The position numbers were made by a program, and so were the translations under genes. Of a stretch of 11,191 nt of DNA, positions 1-6,155 are shown one piece after another. The notes below the pieces were generated by a model. It was given only the letters and a program-made list of their open reading frames with translations. It was not told where the DNA came from and did no database searches. Each line of letters starts with the position of its first letter. The stretch's first letter is position 1. This DNA is from Clostridiales bacterium (lineage in GTDB: Bacteria; Bacillota; Clostridia; Lachnospirales; Lachnospiraceae). The stretch spans positions 1 to 11,191 of the forward strand of contig JAJBVF010000157.1 of assembly GCA_020859965.1 (NCBI GenBank), given 5' to 3'.

Positions 1-422
1 ATAACATTCGTATCCACATACACCGGGTAGACCGGGTCACACACCGCAATCTTAGTGTCCACGCTGAATATTTCCTGAATATTTCCGGAGTCGCATTTTG
101 CACCATCGGATACAAAAATCTCGTCCGCGGCGATCTCGCATCCGCGATCCGCGTAGTCGTTTTTCGCAATCGCGCTGCGAAGGAATTCATAGCCGAGATC
201 CGGCGCATAACCATGGAACGTCTCTGCCTTGCCCATCTCATCCACCGCGCCGTGAAGCGCGTCAATGATCACCGGGGCAAGCGGCTGTGTCACATCGCCA
301 ATGCCCAGACGGATCACGGATTTGTCCGGATTCGCCGCCTGAAATTCGTTGACTTTTTTCGCAATCGTTGAGAAAAGATAGCTGCCCGGCAGCTTTAAGT
401 AGTTGTCATTTACTTTGAACAT
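1..422 (-). CDS. dapL: LL-diaminopimelate aminotransferase, N-terminal 140 residues (cut by window edge)
   Basis: PLP-dependent aminotransferase that converts tetrahydrodipicolinate directly to LL-diaminopimelate, bypassing the succinylated or acetylated intermediates, in lysine and peptidoglycan precursor synthesis. The start MFKVNDNYLKLPGSYLFS is typical of the family. Further recognisable DapL blocks are RLGIGDVTQPLAP (38-50), GKAETFHGYAPDLGY (64-78), VSDGAKCDSGNIQ (104-116) and VCDPVYPVYVDTN (127-139). The family is about 400 residues long, so the PLP lysine and the C-terminal two thirds lie outside the window. The ATG at 420-422 has an AAGGAGG Shine-Dalgarno (428-434) five bases upstream. 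It lies 220 nt downstream of dapF in the same direction, and the two enzymes act consecutively (DapL then DapF), so cotranscription is likely. A small perfect hairpin (438-454) sits just upstream of the ribosome binding site. Confidence 0.95.
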   Translation of the reverse strand, partial: MFKVNDNYLKLPGSYLFSTIAKKVNEFQAANPDKSVIRLGIGDVTQPLAPVIIDALHGAVDEMGKAETFHGYAPDLGYEFLRSAIAKNDYADRGCEIAADEIFVSDGAKCDSGNIQEIFSVDTKIAVCDPVYPVYVDTNV

Positions 423-552
423 AATTTCCTCCTTGAGTCTTATCTGCAATAAGAGCTGACACAGACAGCCGGATCATCCTGCGACAGATTCCTGCTCCGT
501 GACAGTTCCTACGCTTTCATTTTCATGTAGAATCCCCTGCGCAGCCGTGTGT

Positions 553-589
553 AATCGAGTAGGAGGCTGCTTGTCGGCTCCTACTCGCC
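553..589. repeat. Dispersed hairpin repeat, copy 1 (dapF-dapL gap)
   Basis: A perfect 10-bp inverted repeat: cgagtaggag (556-565) and ctcctactcg (578-587) around a 12-nt loop. The flanks aat on the left and cc on the right are shared with the second copy at 6110-6145. There is no T-tract on either side, so this copy does not look like an intrinsic terminator, although it lies between two genes read in the same direction. The stem differs from the second copy at one base pair (T-A here, C-G there), which preserves pairing. Confidence 0.75.
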
Positions 590-594
590 TGCGT

Positions 595-636
595 CGGCCG
601 GGTGCGGCTTCAGCCGCAAAACTCCATACCCGGCCG
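595..636 (-). other. Strong two-part hairpin just after dapF
   Basis: The outer stem cggccgggt (595-603) pairs perfectly with acccggccg (628-636), 9 bp. It encloses a second stem gcggc (604-608) / gccgc (613-617) with a ttca loop, plus a one-sided 10-nt bulge. It begins 7 bp beyond the dapF stop codon in the direction of transcription. No T-run follows, so it is more likely a 3'-end stabilising or processing structure than a terminator. Its function is unknown. Confidence 0.6.
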
Positions 637-642
637 TGTGCA

Positions 643-1605
643 TCAAAAGACGATTTCGCCTTCAAATACAATCGTGGCCGGACCGGTCATAAACACGGTG
701 TTTTTCTCACGATCCCATTTGATCTGCAGATCGCCGCCGCGCAGCTTTACGGTAATCTCTTCCTGTGTCCACCCGTTCAGAGCGCATGCCACCGCGACGG
801 CACAGGCTCCTGTCCCGCAGGCCAGGGTCTCGCCCGATCCCCGTTCCCAGACGCGCATCTGCACGGTTTGACGGTCAATAACTCTGATAAATTCCGTATT
901 GATCCGATCCGGAAAACGCGGACAATTCTCAAATAACGGCCCGATCTTTTCGATATCCAGTCCATCCACATCTTCCACAGGAACGATACAATGCGGATTG
1001 CCCATGGATACGCAGGTCATGGAATAAATTCCCTCGCCGATTGTCCCATCCGGCTGTATCGGCTGGCTGACGATCGGAATCCCAGACTGATTGCTAAGTA
1101 CCGGTATCCGCTCCGGTTCAAGAATCGGCGCACCCATGTCTACACGCACGAGGCGCACTGTCCCACGCCTTTTCCCACACGCAGACTCCACACCCTTTTC
1201 CAAAGTCTCCGGGATTTTCCCTGTGCCAGCCAAATCTGAAACCTTATGCGTTATTTCCGGAATATTCTCTCCCGGCCATTCAACTGTAAGCTCCAGATAT
1301 TTGATGCCGCTGGCCGTTTCCACGCTGATCCTCGTCTGATCGGTCAGACCGTAATCATAAACGTATTTCGCCACGCATCGGATCCCGTTGCCGCACATCG
1401 CCCCGAGTGAACCATCCGCGTTATACATCTCCATCTGAAAGTCTGCCCTGTCCGATGGTTTTATCAGAATCAAACCGTCTGACCCGATGCCAAAATGGCG
1501 GTCGCTCAGCCGGATTGCCAGCTCAGAGGGATTTTCCACCCGTTCCTGAAAGCAATTCACATAAATATAATCATTTCCAATGCCATGCATTTTCGTAAAT
1601 TTCAT
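643..1605 (-). CDS. dapF: Diaminopimelate epimerase
   Basis: Cofactor-independent epimerase that turns LL-diaminopimelate into meso-diaminopimelate, the lysine and peptidoglycan precursor. The N-terminus MKFTKMHGIGNDYIYVN is the family signature. The two catalytic cysteines are visible: Cys71 in GAMCGNGIRC and Cys263 in GETLACGTGAC. MGNPHCIVPVEDVD (201-214) is another family block. The frame stays open 27 codons further upstream, but that part has no family resemblance. The chosen ATG at 1605 has an AGGAGGAGGTGGG ribosome binding site close upstream (from about 1611 to 1623), which decides the start. The protein has 320 residues, about 40 more than usual. The extra part lies near residues 108-150, between VETASGIKYLELTV and VRVDMGAPIL. 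It sits 100 nt after the ANTAR gene and 220 nt before dapL, probably in the same transcript as dapL. Confidence 0.96.
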   Translation of the reverse strand: MKFTKMHGIGNDYIYVNCFQERVENPSELAIRLSDRHFGIGSDGLILIKPSDRADFQMEMYNADGSLGAMCGNGIRCVAKYVYDYGLTDQTRISVETASGIKYLELTVEWPGENIPEITHKVSDLAGTGKIPETLEKGVESACGKRRGTVRLVRVDMGAPILEPERIPVLSNQSGIPIVSQPIQPDGTIGEGIYSMTCVSMGNPHCIVPVEDVDGLDIEKIGPLFENCPRFPDRINTEFIRVIDRQTVQMRVWERGSGETLACGTGACAVAVACALNGWTQEEITVKLRGGDLQIKWDREKNTVFMTGPATIVFEGEIVF

Positions 1606-1705
1606 AATTTCCCACCTCCTCCTTTTTATTCTCACCAAAAATATCCATACCAGCCCGACGGGCCTTCTACCGTACTGCCGGCACATATCTTCCGGTAATC
1701 ATGCT

Positions 1706-2260
1706 TTATTCTCGCATCAGCGCAAACAACATCTGCGCCGTCTCAACCATATTTGTCCCGCTGTCCATACTGGTCTTTTGCAGATACCGATGCGCCTCTT
1801 CTTCCGTCATATTGTTACGTTCCATCAACAGAGATTTAGCATCCGCGATCAGCTTTTTCTCTTCTTCCGTGCGCTGCGGAGCGGACATGCGTTTTTGCCG
1901 TCTCCGCCGTTCCATCTGGCTGATCACGGTCTCCAGGGAATCGATGAGATCATTGATACGAAACGGCATCGTCACGCAGAGCACACCTTCCGATACTCCC
2001 TCACCCACCGCTCGTGCGGAAGCGACCAGAAGCATCCCAAAGGAAGATGGCAGATCTTCAAAAAGTTCGGAATACACCATATCCGGAAGTTTGTAACCGC
2101 AGACAATTACACCGGTGCCAAGACGATCCGCTGCCAGAAGAGCCTGAGCGCCGCTGGTACAGACTGCACGGACAGAATATCCGCTTCGCACCAGCACATT
2201 CCGAATATTTTTCGCATCCTCCGGTTTAGGAAATACTACTATTATATTTATACTTGCCAT
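1706..2260 (-). CDS. ANTAR-domain RNA-binding regulator with degenerate receiver domain (NitR-like)
   Basis: A 184-residue protein. Residues 3-115 have the layout of a response-regulator receiver domain. An Arg-rich linker (117-124) follows, then an ANTAR helix bundle (about 130-182), recognisable from AKSLLMERNNMTEEEAHRYL and the following ETAQMLF. ANTAR domains bind paired hexaloop hairpins in nascent RNA and prevent transcription termination. The receiver is unusual: the acidic pair is missing (VVFPKPED at the N-terminus), Gly55 (VCGYKLP) occupies the phospho-acceptor Asp position, and Met98 (VTMPF) replaces the conserved Lys. Phosphorylation control is therefore unlikely, and ligand or protein binding is more plausible. 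The ATG at 2260 is chosen because AGGAGG (2267-2272) lies six bases upstream; the longer open frame upstream has no such signal. The position behind glnA matches the glnA-nitR pair I recall from solventogenic clostridia, so a role in nitrogen control is inferred. Confidence 0.88.
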   Translation of the reverse strand: MASINIIVVFPKPEDAKNIRNVLVRSGYSVRAVCTSGAQALLAADRLGTGVIVCGYKLPDMVYSELFEDLPSSFGMLLVASARAVGEGVSEGVLCVTMPFRINDLIDSLETVISQMERRRRQKRMSAPQRTEEEKKLIADAKSLLMERNNMTEEEAHRYLQKTSMDSGTNMVETAQMLFALMRE

Positions 2261-2484
2261 CGAATTCCTCCTGCCGCACATGCGCACCGGATCATCATGC
2301 TTTCCGGTACACAAAACGTGATCAGGCAGCTTTATAAGATGCTGTCCGATCGCGAAACCGCAAACTCCATCCGCGGGAAAAACATCATGCCCCATTTCAA
2401 TCCCGGATTATTTTCTTCATCATCCGGCAGCTGAAATAGCAAGGATGTCCGTCAGGATGCAGCCTGCCACTACAGACAGGACGT
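2261..2484 (-). other. glnA-ANTAR intergenic region with hairpins
   Basis: This 224-nt stretch contains no credible gene. Read on the minus strand it holds three structures. Hairpin 2394-2437 has two nested perfect 6-bp stems: atttca/tgaaat outside and ccggat/atccgg inside. Hairpin 2286-2308 (accgga/tccggt, 11-nt loop) lies just upstream of the ANTAR ribosome binding site. A short CCTGTC/GGCAGG stem with a six-base loop lies directly after the glnA stop. None is followed by a T-run, so read-through from glnA into the ANTAR gene is expected. I could not match the six-base loop to the A1/G4 pattern expected of ANTAR targets. Confidence 0.5.
2267..2272 (-). promoter_or_regulatory. Ribosome binding site that fixes the ANTAR gene start
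   Basis: AGGAGG on the minus strand, six bases before the ATG at 2260. It supports this internal start over the 45-codon longer open frame, whose extra residues resemble no receiver domain. Confidence 0.85.
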
Positions 2485-3816
2485 TCAGATTCTGGCAAGA
2501 TAGCGATCCAGCTCCCATTGGCTGACGCTTGCCTGATAAGATTCCCACTCCTCTTTTTTGGATTTGATGAAGCGATTGGTCACATGCTCTCCAAGAACGT
2601 CACAGATATAATCGTCCTCTTCCAGCGCTTCAACCGCTTCCAGGAGTGTACGCGGAAGGCGCTTTACTCCCTTCGCTTTCAGATCTTCCGCCGTCAGCGC
2701 ATGCAGGTTCTCATCCACATTCTCCGGCGGTATAATCTGATTCCGGATCCCATCAAGCCCCGCAGCCATGCAGACCGCAAGCGCAAGGTAAGGATTCGCC
2801 GCATTATCCGGGCTTCGCAGCTCAATGCGTTTGGAGCCGTTCCCCATAATCGGGATGCGAATCAGCGGAATCCTGTTTTTCGCAGACCATGCGACATGCA
2901 CCGGCGCCTCAAATCCCGGAACAAGACGCTTATAGGAATTCACGATCGGATTCGTCACCGCGGTCACTGCGCGGATATGCTTCAGCAGGCCGCCGATAAA
3001 CCAACGTCCTTCCTGACTTAAGTGGATCGAGTCCGCAGCGTCATAAAATACATTTTTTCCATCCTTTGTCAGAGACATATTAATATGCATACCAGAACCA
3101 TTTACCCCCGCAATCGGCTTCGGCATAAAAGATGCATGAAGCCCATGCCGCTTGGCCACCGTTTTTACGGCAAGCCGGAAAGTCATGATCCCGTCCGCGC
3201 TCTGCAGAGCCTCGTCATAGCGCAGATCGATCTCGTGCTGACCGGAAGCCGCCTCGTGGTGAGAGGACTCTACGATATAGCCCATGTCTTCCATCGTCAG
3301 GATCATATCTCTTCTCGCGTTTTCTCCCAGGTCGATCGGCGCGACATCAAAATAACCAGCCTGCTCATGCGTGACCGTCGTCGGCCTGCCTTCGTCATCC
3401 GTATGAAACAAGAAAAATTCGCACTCCGGTCCCGCTTCCAGATGATAGCCCATACCGGCTGCTTCCGCGATCACCTTCTTTAAAATATAGCGCGGATCAC
3501 CGCCAAACGGTGTCCCGTCCGCGTAGCAGATATCACAGATAAACCGCGCCACCTTGCCATTCTGCGGCCGCCACGGAAAAATCACAAACGTATCCAGATC
3601 CGGATGCAGGCAAAGATCTGAGCGCTCGATCCGCGCAAGTCCTTCAATAGAAGCGCCGTCAAAGCTCACCTTATTGTCCAGCACCCGGTCCAGCTGATTG
3701 ATCGTCACCGCCACATTTTTCAGTGTCCCGAACATATCTGTAAACTGAAGCCGGATAAACTGCACATCTTCTTCCTCGATCATATTGCAAATATCTTCTC
3801 TTGTATACTTACTCAT
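2485..3816 (-). CDS. glnA: Glutamine synthetase, type I-alpha
   Basis: Cytosolic dodecameric enzyme that makes glutamine from glutamate, ammonia and ATP. The 443 residues match the length of the Bacillus/Clostridium I-alpha class. Visible family blocks are DGASIEG (53-59), metal/glutamate ligands in GPECEFF (Glu131, Glu133), EAASGQHEID (188-197 with Glu188, Glu195), KPIAGVNGSGMHINM (233-247, His244), NSYKRL (293-298, Arg297), the Glu-flap residue Glu303 in PGFEAP, and NPYLALA (341-347). Arg62, linked to glutamine feedback inhibition in Bacillus GlnA, is present. The adenylylation loop and I-beta insertion are absent, as expected. The frame is open 114 codons further upstream, but that part looks like random sequence. 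The ATG at 3816 has AAGGAGT seven bases upstream and begins the usual MSKYTREDI. The ANTAR regulator follows in the same direction, suggesting a nitrogen-control operon. Confidence 0.98.
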   Translation of the reverse strand: MSKYTREDICNMIEEEDVQFIRLQFTDMFGTLKNVAVTINQLDRVLDNKVSFDGASIEGLARIERSDLCLHPDLDTFVIFPWRPQNGKVARFICDICYADGTPFGGDPRYILKKVIAEAAGMGYHLEAGPECEFFLFHTDDEGRPTTVTHEQAGYFDVAPIDLGENARRDMILTMEDMGYIVESSHHEAASGQHEIDLRYDEALQSADGIMTFRLAVKTVAKRHGLHASFMPKPIAGVNGSGMHINMSLTKDGKNVFYDAADSIHLSQEGRWFIGGLLKHIRAVTAVTNPIVNSYKRLVPGFEAPVHVAWSAKNRIPLIRIPIMGNGSKRIELRSPDNAANPYLALAVCMAAGLDGIRNQIIPPENVDENLHALTAEDLKAKGVKRLPRTLLEAVEALEEDDYICDVLGEHVTNRFIKSKKEEWESYQASVSQWELDRYLARI

Positions 3817-4154
3817 ATGCACACTCCTTATTTTCCGGTCATACCGGTTTGTCTGCGCTTCGTTCCGGCCGGTCCTTAACGCGTGCCACTGGCACGCAGA
3901 ACCGTCTGATATCCAGCCATCTGAGTGCGTAAACGCCCTCATCTGTCTGGCTATTGACGACGCTTTTACAATAAAATGACCGCAGCGGTTGATCCCTGCC
4001 TGTGCACCTTTGTGCATCCTGCAAAAGCCCCCTGCGGCCTGTTTATCCATCCATCTATTCGCTTTCTCCGGACAAAACTCTTCTTCGCTGTCAACCTGCA
4101 CCAAGAATAACACAATGCAGTCCCAACCGCAAGAAGAGAATTGTAAAAAGAAAA
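3817..4154 (-). other. Long glnA upstream/leader region
   Basis: No gene is credible in these 338 nt. They hold a weak promoter candidate near the far end, a perfect 7-bp hairpin gcgtgcc/ggcacgc (3881-3897, 3-nt loop), a TGCAC/GTGCA hairpin around 4004-4017 (minus strand), and a 5-bp hairpin ccggt/accgg (3835-3847) six nt upstream of the AAGGAGT ribosome binding site. No clear rho-independent terminator is visible. A long leader before glnA combined with an ANTAR protein encoded behind it would fit control by antitermination. However, the twin hexaloop motif that ANTAR proteins bind was looked for and not found convincingly. No GlnR/TnrA palindrome (TGTNA-N7-TNACA) was seen either. Confidence 0.5.
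4104..4132 (-). promoter_or_regulatory. glnA: Candidate glnA promoter
   Basis: On the minus strand TTGCGG (4132-4127) is followed after 17 bases by TATTCT (4109-4104). A TGT directly before it resembles an extended -10. The -35 match is poor (3 of 6). If real, the glnA leader would be roughly 280 nt. Confidence 0.3.
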
Positions 4155-5801
4155 TCATCCGTTATCCGACTTCAGCATCCCCGTAAGGAAATCCGATCCG
4201 CTTTCCTCCGCAATATTGACTGAGTGATTGGCAATACGCACATAACTGTCCAGTATCTCCACAAAAGTAAGACCTTTTTCAAACGAACACTGTCCATCCT
4301 TGAGGCGATCCATATGTCTGGACTGTGCTTTCGACGCCTTTTTGGTAATCCGGCGCTCCCGCTTGCGGATCTCTACCCAAACCTCCGGCGTAATACTGTG
4401 TTTGCTGAAAAGCTCCATGGTCATATCAAACAACTGAAGATCCAGTTCAAAAATTTCAGCCAGGTCGGCAATCGCCTCATCTGAATAAGGCGCCCCGATC
4501 TCTATGCTGGTCTCCGTCTGTCCCAGAATGACGATCGCGTGATCCCCGATTCTTTCCAGGTCATTAATGGTATTAAAAGCGCTCGTCATATAGCGCGATA
4601 CGCTCGCGGGCATCTCTGTCGCATTGATCATCGTCAGGTATTCCGTGATCTCCGATGCGAGATAATCAATGATATCTTCTGTATCGCGGATTTCGCGTCC
4701 GTTTGAGACATCCTGAGAAAGAAGCGTCTCTCTCGCGCGTGCAAGGTTGTCGCGTACAAGACTTCCCATACGATCTACTTCCCTTCCAACCTGCAGCGTC
4801 ACCACAGCAGGAGAAGCGACCGCCATGTTTTTATCGATATACTCCAGCCGGAATGCATTCTCGTGTGCCTGTTTCGGGATAATCCGGTAAGTCCACTTTA
4901 CAACCCATCCGGTCAGCGGCAGAAGAATCAGGCCGGTCACTACTTTGAAGAGAATATGATACAGAGAAATCTGGAACATCGCGCTCGGAACGAACGACTC
5001 GATCATCTTCGTAATCGGGAAGATCATGGTAAGCGGCATAAAAATCACCGCGCCGACCACGTTAAAGATCAGATAGATCATTGCCGCACGCTTCGCGTTA
5101 TTTTTCGCATTAAGTGCGGACAAAAGAGGCGGGGTCGAAGAACCAACGTTAATCCCGCAGATCACAAACGCCGCAAAATGAAGCGGCATCAGCCCCTGCA
5201 GAGCGAGCGCCTGAAGCACACCGACCGCAGCGGAGGAGCTCTGAAGTATGGCGCAGAGAATCACACCGATCAGGAATCCGATCCACGGATTTGTTGCACT
5301 TGATATAAAATTCAGAAACGCCGGAGAATCCTTAAGAGGAGACATCGCTGCACTCATGGAACTGAGTCCCTGAAACAGAAGGCCAAAGCCAAGGATGACC
5401 TGCCCTATGTAGGTATTCCGCTTACGCTTGGAATACAGCATCATCACTGCACCGATACAGATACAGAACGGGGCAATTCCAGACACATCCAACGCGATCA
5501 GGACACTGGTGATCGTAGTACCGATATTCGCACCAAAGATAACTCCGGTCGCCTGTGCCAGATCCATGATGCCAGCGTTGATAAAGCCCATCACCATGAC
5601 GGTAGTCGCGGAAGACGACTGGATCACGATCGTAACAAGCGCACCAAGCAAAAAGCCCATCACCCGGTTGCGTGTCAGCTTCTCCAGAAGATCTTTCATC
5701 TTCGGACCAGCTGCAAGCTCCAGTCCTTCCCCCATATAATTCATTCCAAACAGAAATAGTCCCAGGCTGCCTAATAATGAAATGATATTTCCTATACCCA
5801 T
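4155..5801 (-). CDS. Na+/phosphate cotransporter (Na/Pi-II family) with C-terminal PhoU-like domain
   Basis: Inner-membrane transporter expected to take up phosphate with sodium. It has 548 residues. Residues 1-310 carry hydrophobic segments with the inverted pair of Na/Pi-II hallmarks: QSSSATT at 61-67 with GANIGTT (90-96), and QSSSAAVG at 187-194 with GINVGSS (216-222). Residues about 335-535 form an all-helical PhoU-like domain with the repeated metal-binding type motifs DLERIGDHA (414-422) and RIANHSVNIAEE (522-533). This fused architecture is common in bacteria (E. coli YjbB type). The ATG is fixed by an in-frame stop 12 bases upstream and by the family-like N-terminus (LLGSLGLFLFGM). 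No Shine-Dalgarno lies at normal distance; see the hairpin-separated one at 5838-5844. A PhoP-box array upstream indicates induction by phosphate starvation. It is likely transcribed alone; glnA follows after 338 nt. Confidence 0.95.
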   Translation of the reverse strand: MGIGNIISLLGSLGLFLFGMNYMGEGLELAAGPKMKDLLEKLTRNRVMGFLLGALVTIVIQSSSATTVMVMGFINAGIMDLAQATGVIFGANIGTTITSVLIALDVSGIAPFCICIGAVMMLYSKRKRNTYIGQVILGFGLLFQGLSSMSAAMSPLKDSPAFLNFISSATNPWIGFLIGVILCAILQSSSAAVGVLQALALQGLMPLHFAAFVICGINVGSSTPPLLSALNAKNNAKRAAMIYLIFNVVGAVIFMPLTMIFPITKMIESFVPSAMFQISLYHILFKVVTGLILLPLTGWVVKWTYRIIPKQAHENAFRLEYIDKNMAVASPAVVTLQVGREVDRMGSLVRDNLARARETLLSQDVSNGREIRDTEDIIDYLASEITEYLTMINATEMPASVSRYMTSAFNTINDLERIGDHAIVILGQTETSIEIGAPYSDEAIADLAEIFELDLQLFDMTMELFSKHSITPEVWVEIRKRERRITKKASKAQSRHMDRLKDGQCSFEKGLTFVEILDSYVRIANHSVNIAEESGSDFLTGMLKSDNG

Positions 5802-5811
5802 CTGTCTTTTT

Positions 5812-5844
5812 CAGGGAAACCCCTTTGTCTCCCCTGTCCTCCTT
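5812..5844 (-). promoter_or_regulatory. Shine-Dalgarno separated from the start codon by a hairpin (phosphate transporter)
   Basis: AAGGAGG (5844-5838) is the only good ribosome binding site, but it lies 36 bases before the ATG at 5801. Between them CAGGGGA (5836-5830) can pair with TTTCCCTG minus its first base (5818-5812), 7 bp with one G-U and an 11-nt loop. Folding this out leaves about 11 bases between the Shine-Dalgarno and the ATG, which is workable spacing. This is read by eye; use of this site is inferred. Confidence 0.5.
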
Positions 5845-5979
5845 GTGTGCATTTCACAGATGCCGCCATGTATATTGCATGCTGTTGCGCATATATGGCA
5901 AAAATGTCTTTGCACTGTAGTGTAGCCCGTACTCTGAAGCATGTGAAATCTTCATCCGGGCAATGACAAACTTTTTACG
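5845..5979 (-). other. Phosphate transporter 5' leader
   Basis: This is the stretch between the predicted -10 and the ribosome binding site. It contains one longer hairpin on the minus strand: GCCAT then ATAT (5899-5891) pairing with ATAT, a two-base bulge, then ATGGC (5875-5865). No leader peptide with a ribosome binding site is evident, and there is no T-run to suggest an attenuator. It forms most of the 354-nt gene-free stretch 5802-6155; the rest is the PhoP box, the promoter and the terminator of the ABC operon. Confidence 0.4.
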
Positions 5980-5988
5980 AATATACCA
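5980..5988 (-). promoter_or_regulatory. Extended -10 of the phosphate transporter promoter
   Basis: TGGTATATT on the minus strand matches the extended -10 pattern TGnTATAAT with one mismatch. The -35 position 17 bases upstream is TTTCCG, a poor match, as expected for an activator-dependent promoter. The PhoP-box repeats end 23 bases upstream. The predicted transcript starts near 5973, giving a leader of about 170 nt. Confidence 0.6.
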
Positions 5989-6008
5989 TACCACAAGTCA
6001 GCCGGAAA

Positions 6009-6047
6009 TGCAAAAGAAATGTAAGAGATATGTAAATGTTGTGTAAA
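6009..6047 (-). promoter_or_regulatory. PhoP box: four direct repeats at 11-bp spacing
   Basis: Reading the minus strand, TTTACA (6047-6042), TTTACA (6036-6031), CTTACA (6025-6020) and TTTGCA (6014-6009) are spaced exactly 11 bases apart with 5-base spacers. This matches the Bacillus PhoP consensus TT(A/C/T)A(C/T)A, 5±2 spacing, four copies for two dimers: two copies are perfect and two have one mismatch. Its position directly upstream of a -10 and of a phosphate transporter gene makes regulation by PhoP under phosphate limitation very likely. Confidence 0.8.
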
Positions 6048-6099
6048 ACCACGGGGTATAAAACATTTCTTTCCGCAATGTCTGTAAAAAATCACAAAG

Positions 6100-6143
6100 A
6101 AAAAAACAGAATCGAGCAGGAGGCGCTTTCTGTCTCCTGCTCG
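6100..6143 (-). terminator. Intrinsic terminator of the ytf-type ABC operon
   Basis: A perfect 10-bp stem (cgagcaggag 6113-6122, ctcctgctcg 6134-6143) with an 11-nt loop starts 12 bases after the yjfF stop codon. On the minus strand it is followed by ATTCTG and then seven T (6106-6100). The slightly displaced T-run may make it imperfect. The stem is also copy 2 of a hairpin repeat found at 553-589. Confidence 0.75.
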
Positions 6144-6145
6144 CC
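6110..6145. repeat. Dispersed hairpin repeat, copy 2 (used as terminator stem)
   Basis: It shares aatcgag-Y-aggaggc on the left and ctcct-R-ctcgcc on the right with the element at 553-589. Only the loop and one complementary base pair differ. Here it has a T-run on the minus-strand side; the other copy does not. Confidence 0.75.
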
Positions 6146-6155
6146 GAATATCAAA

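Noticed and set aside
553..589. Repeat hairpin in the dapF-dapL gap as an intrinsic terminator
   Set aside because: Neither strand has a run of T after the stem, so termination is not supported.
1580..2434. Long plus-strand open frame (284 codons) opposite dapF/ANTAR
   Set aside because: It is an antisense shadow of two well-supported genes. Its translation is rich in His, Ser and Arg, resembles no family, and has no ribosome binding site.
3817..4154. ANTAR-type twin hexaloop target or GlnR/TnrA site in the glnA leader
   Set aside because: The six-base loops that I could form (for example GCAGGG near the middle) do not have A at position 1 with G at position 4, and no TGTNA-N7-TNACA palindrome was found.
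3817..4158. N-terminal extension or fusion of 114 residues on glutamine synthetase
   Set aside because: The extension has no family resemblance and no Shine-Dalgarno at its ATG, while the internal ATG at 3816 has a good one and the usual N-terminus.
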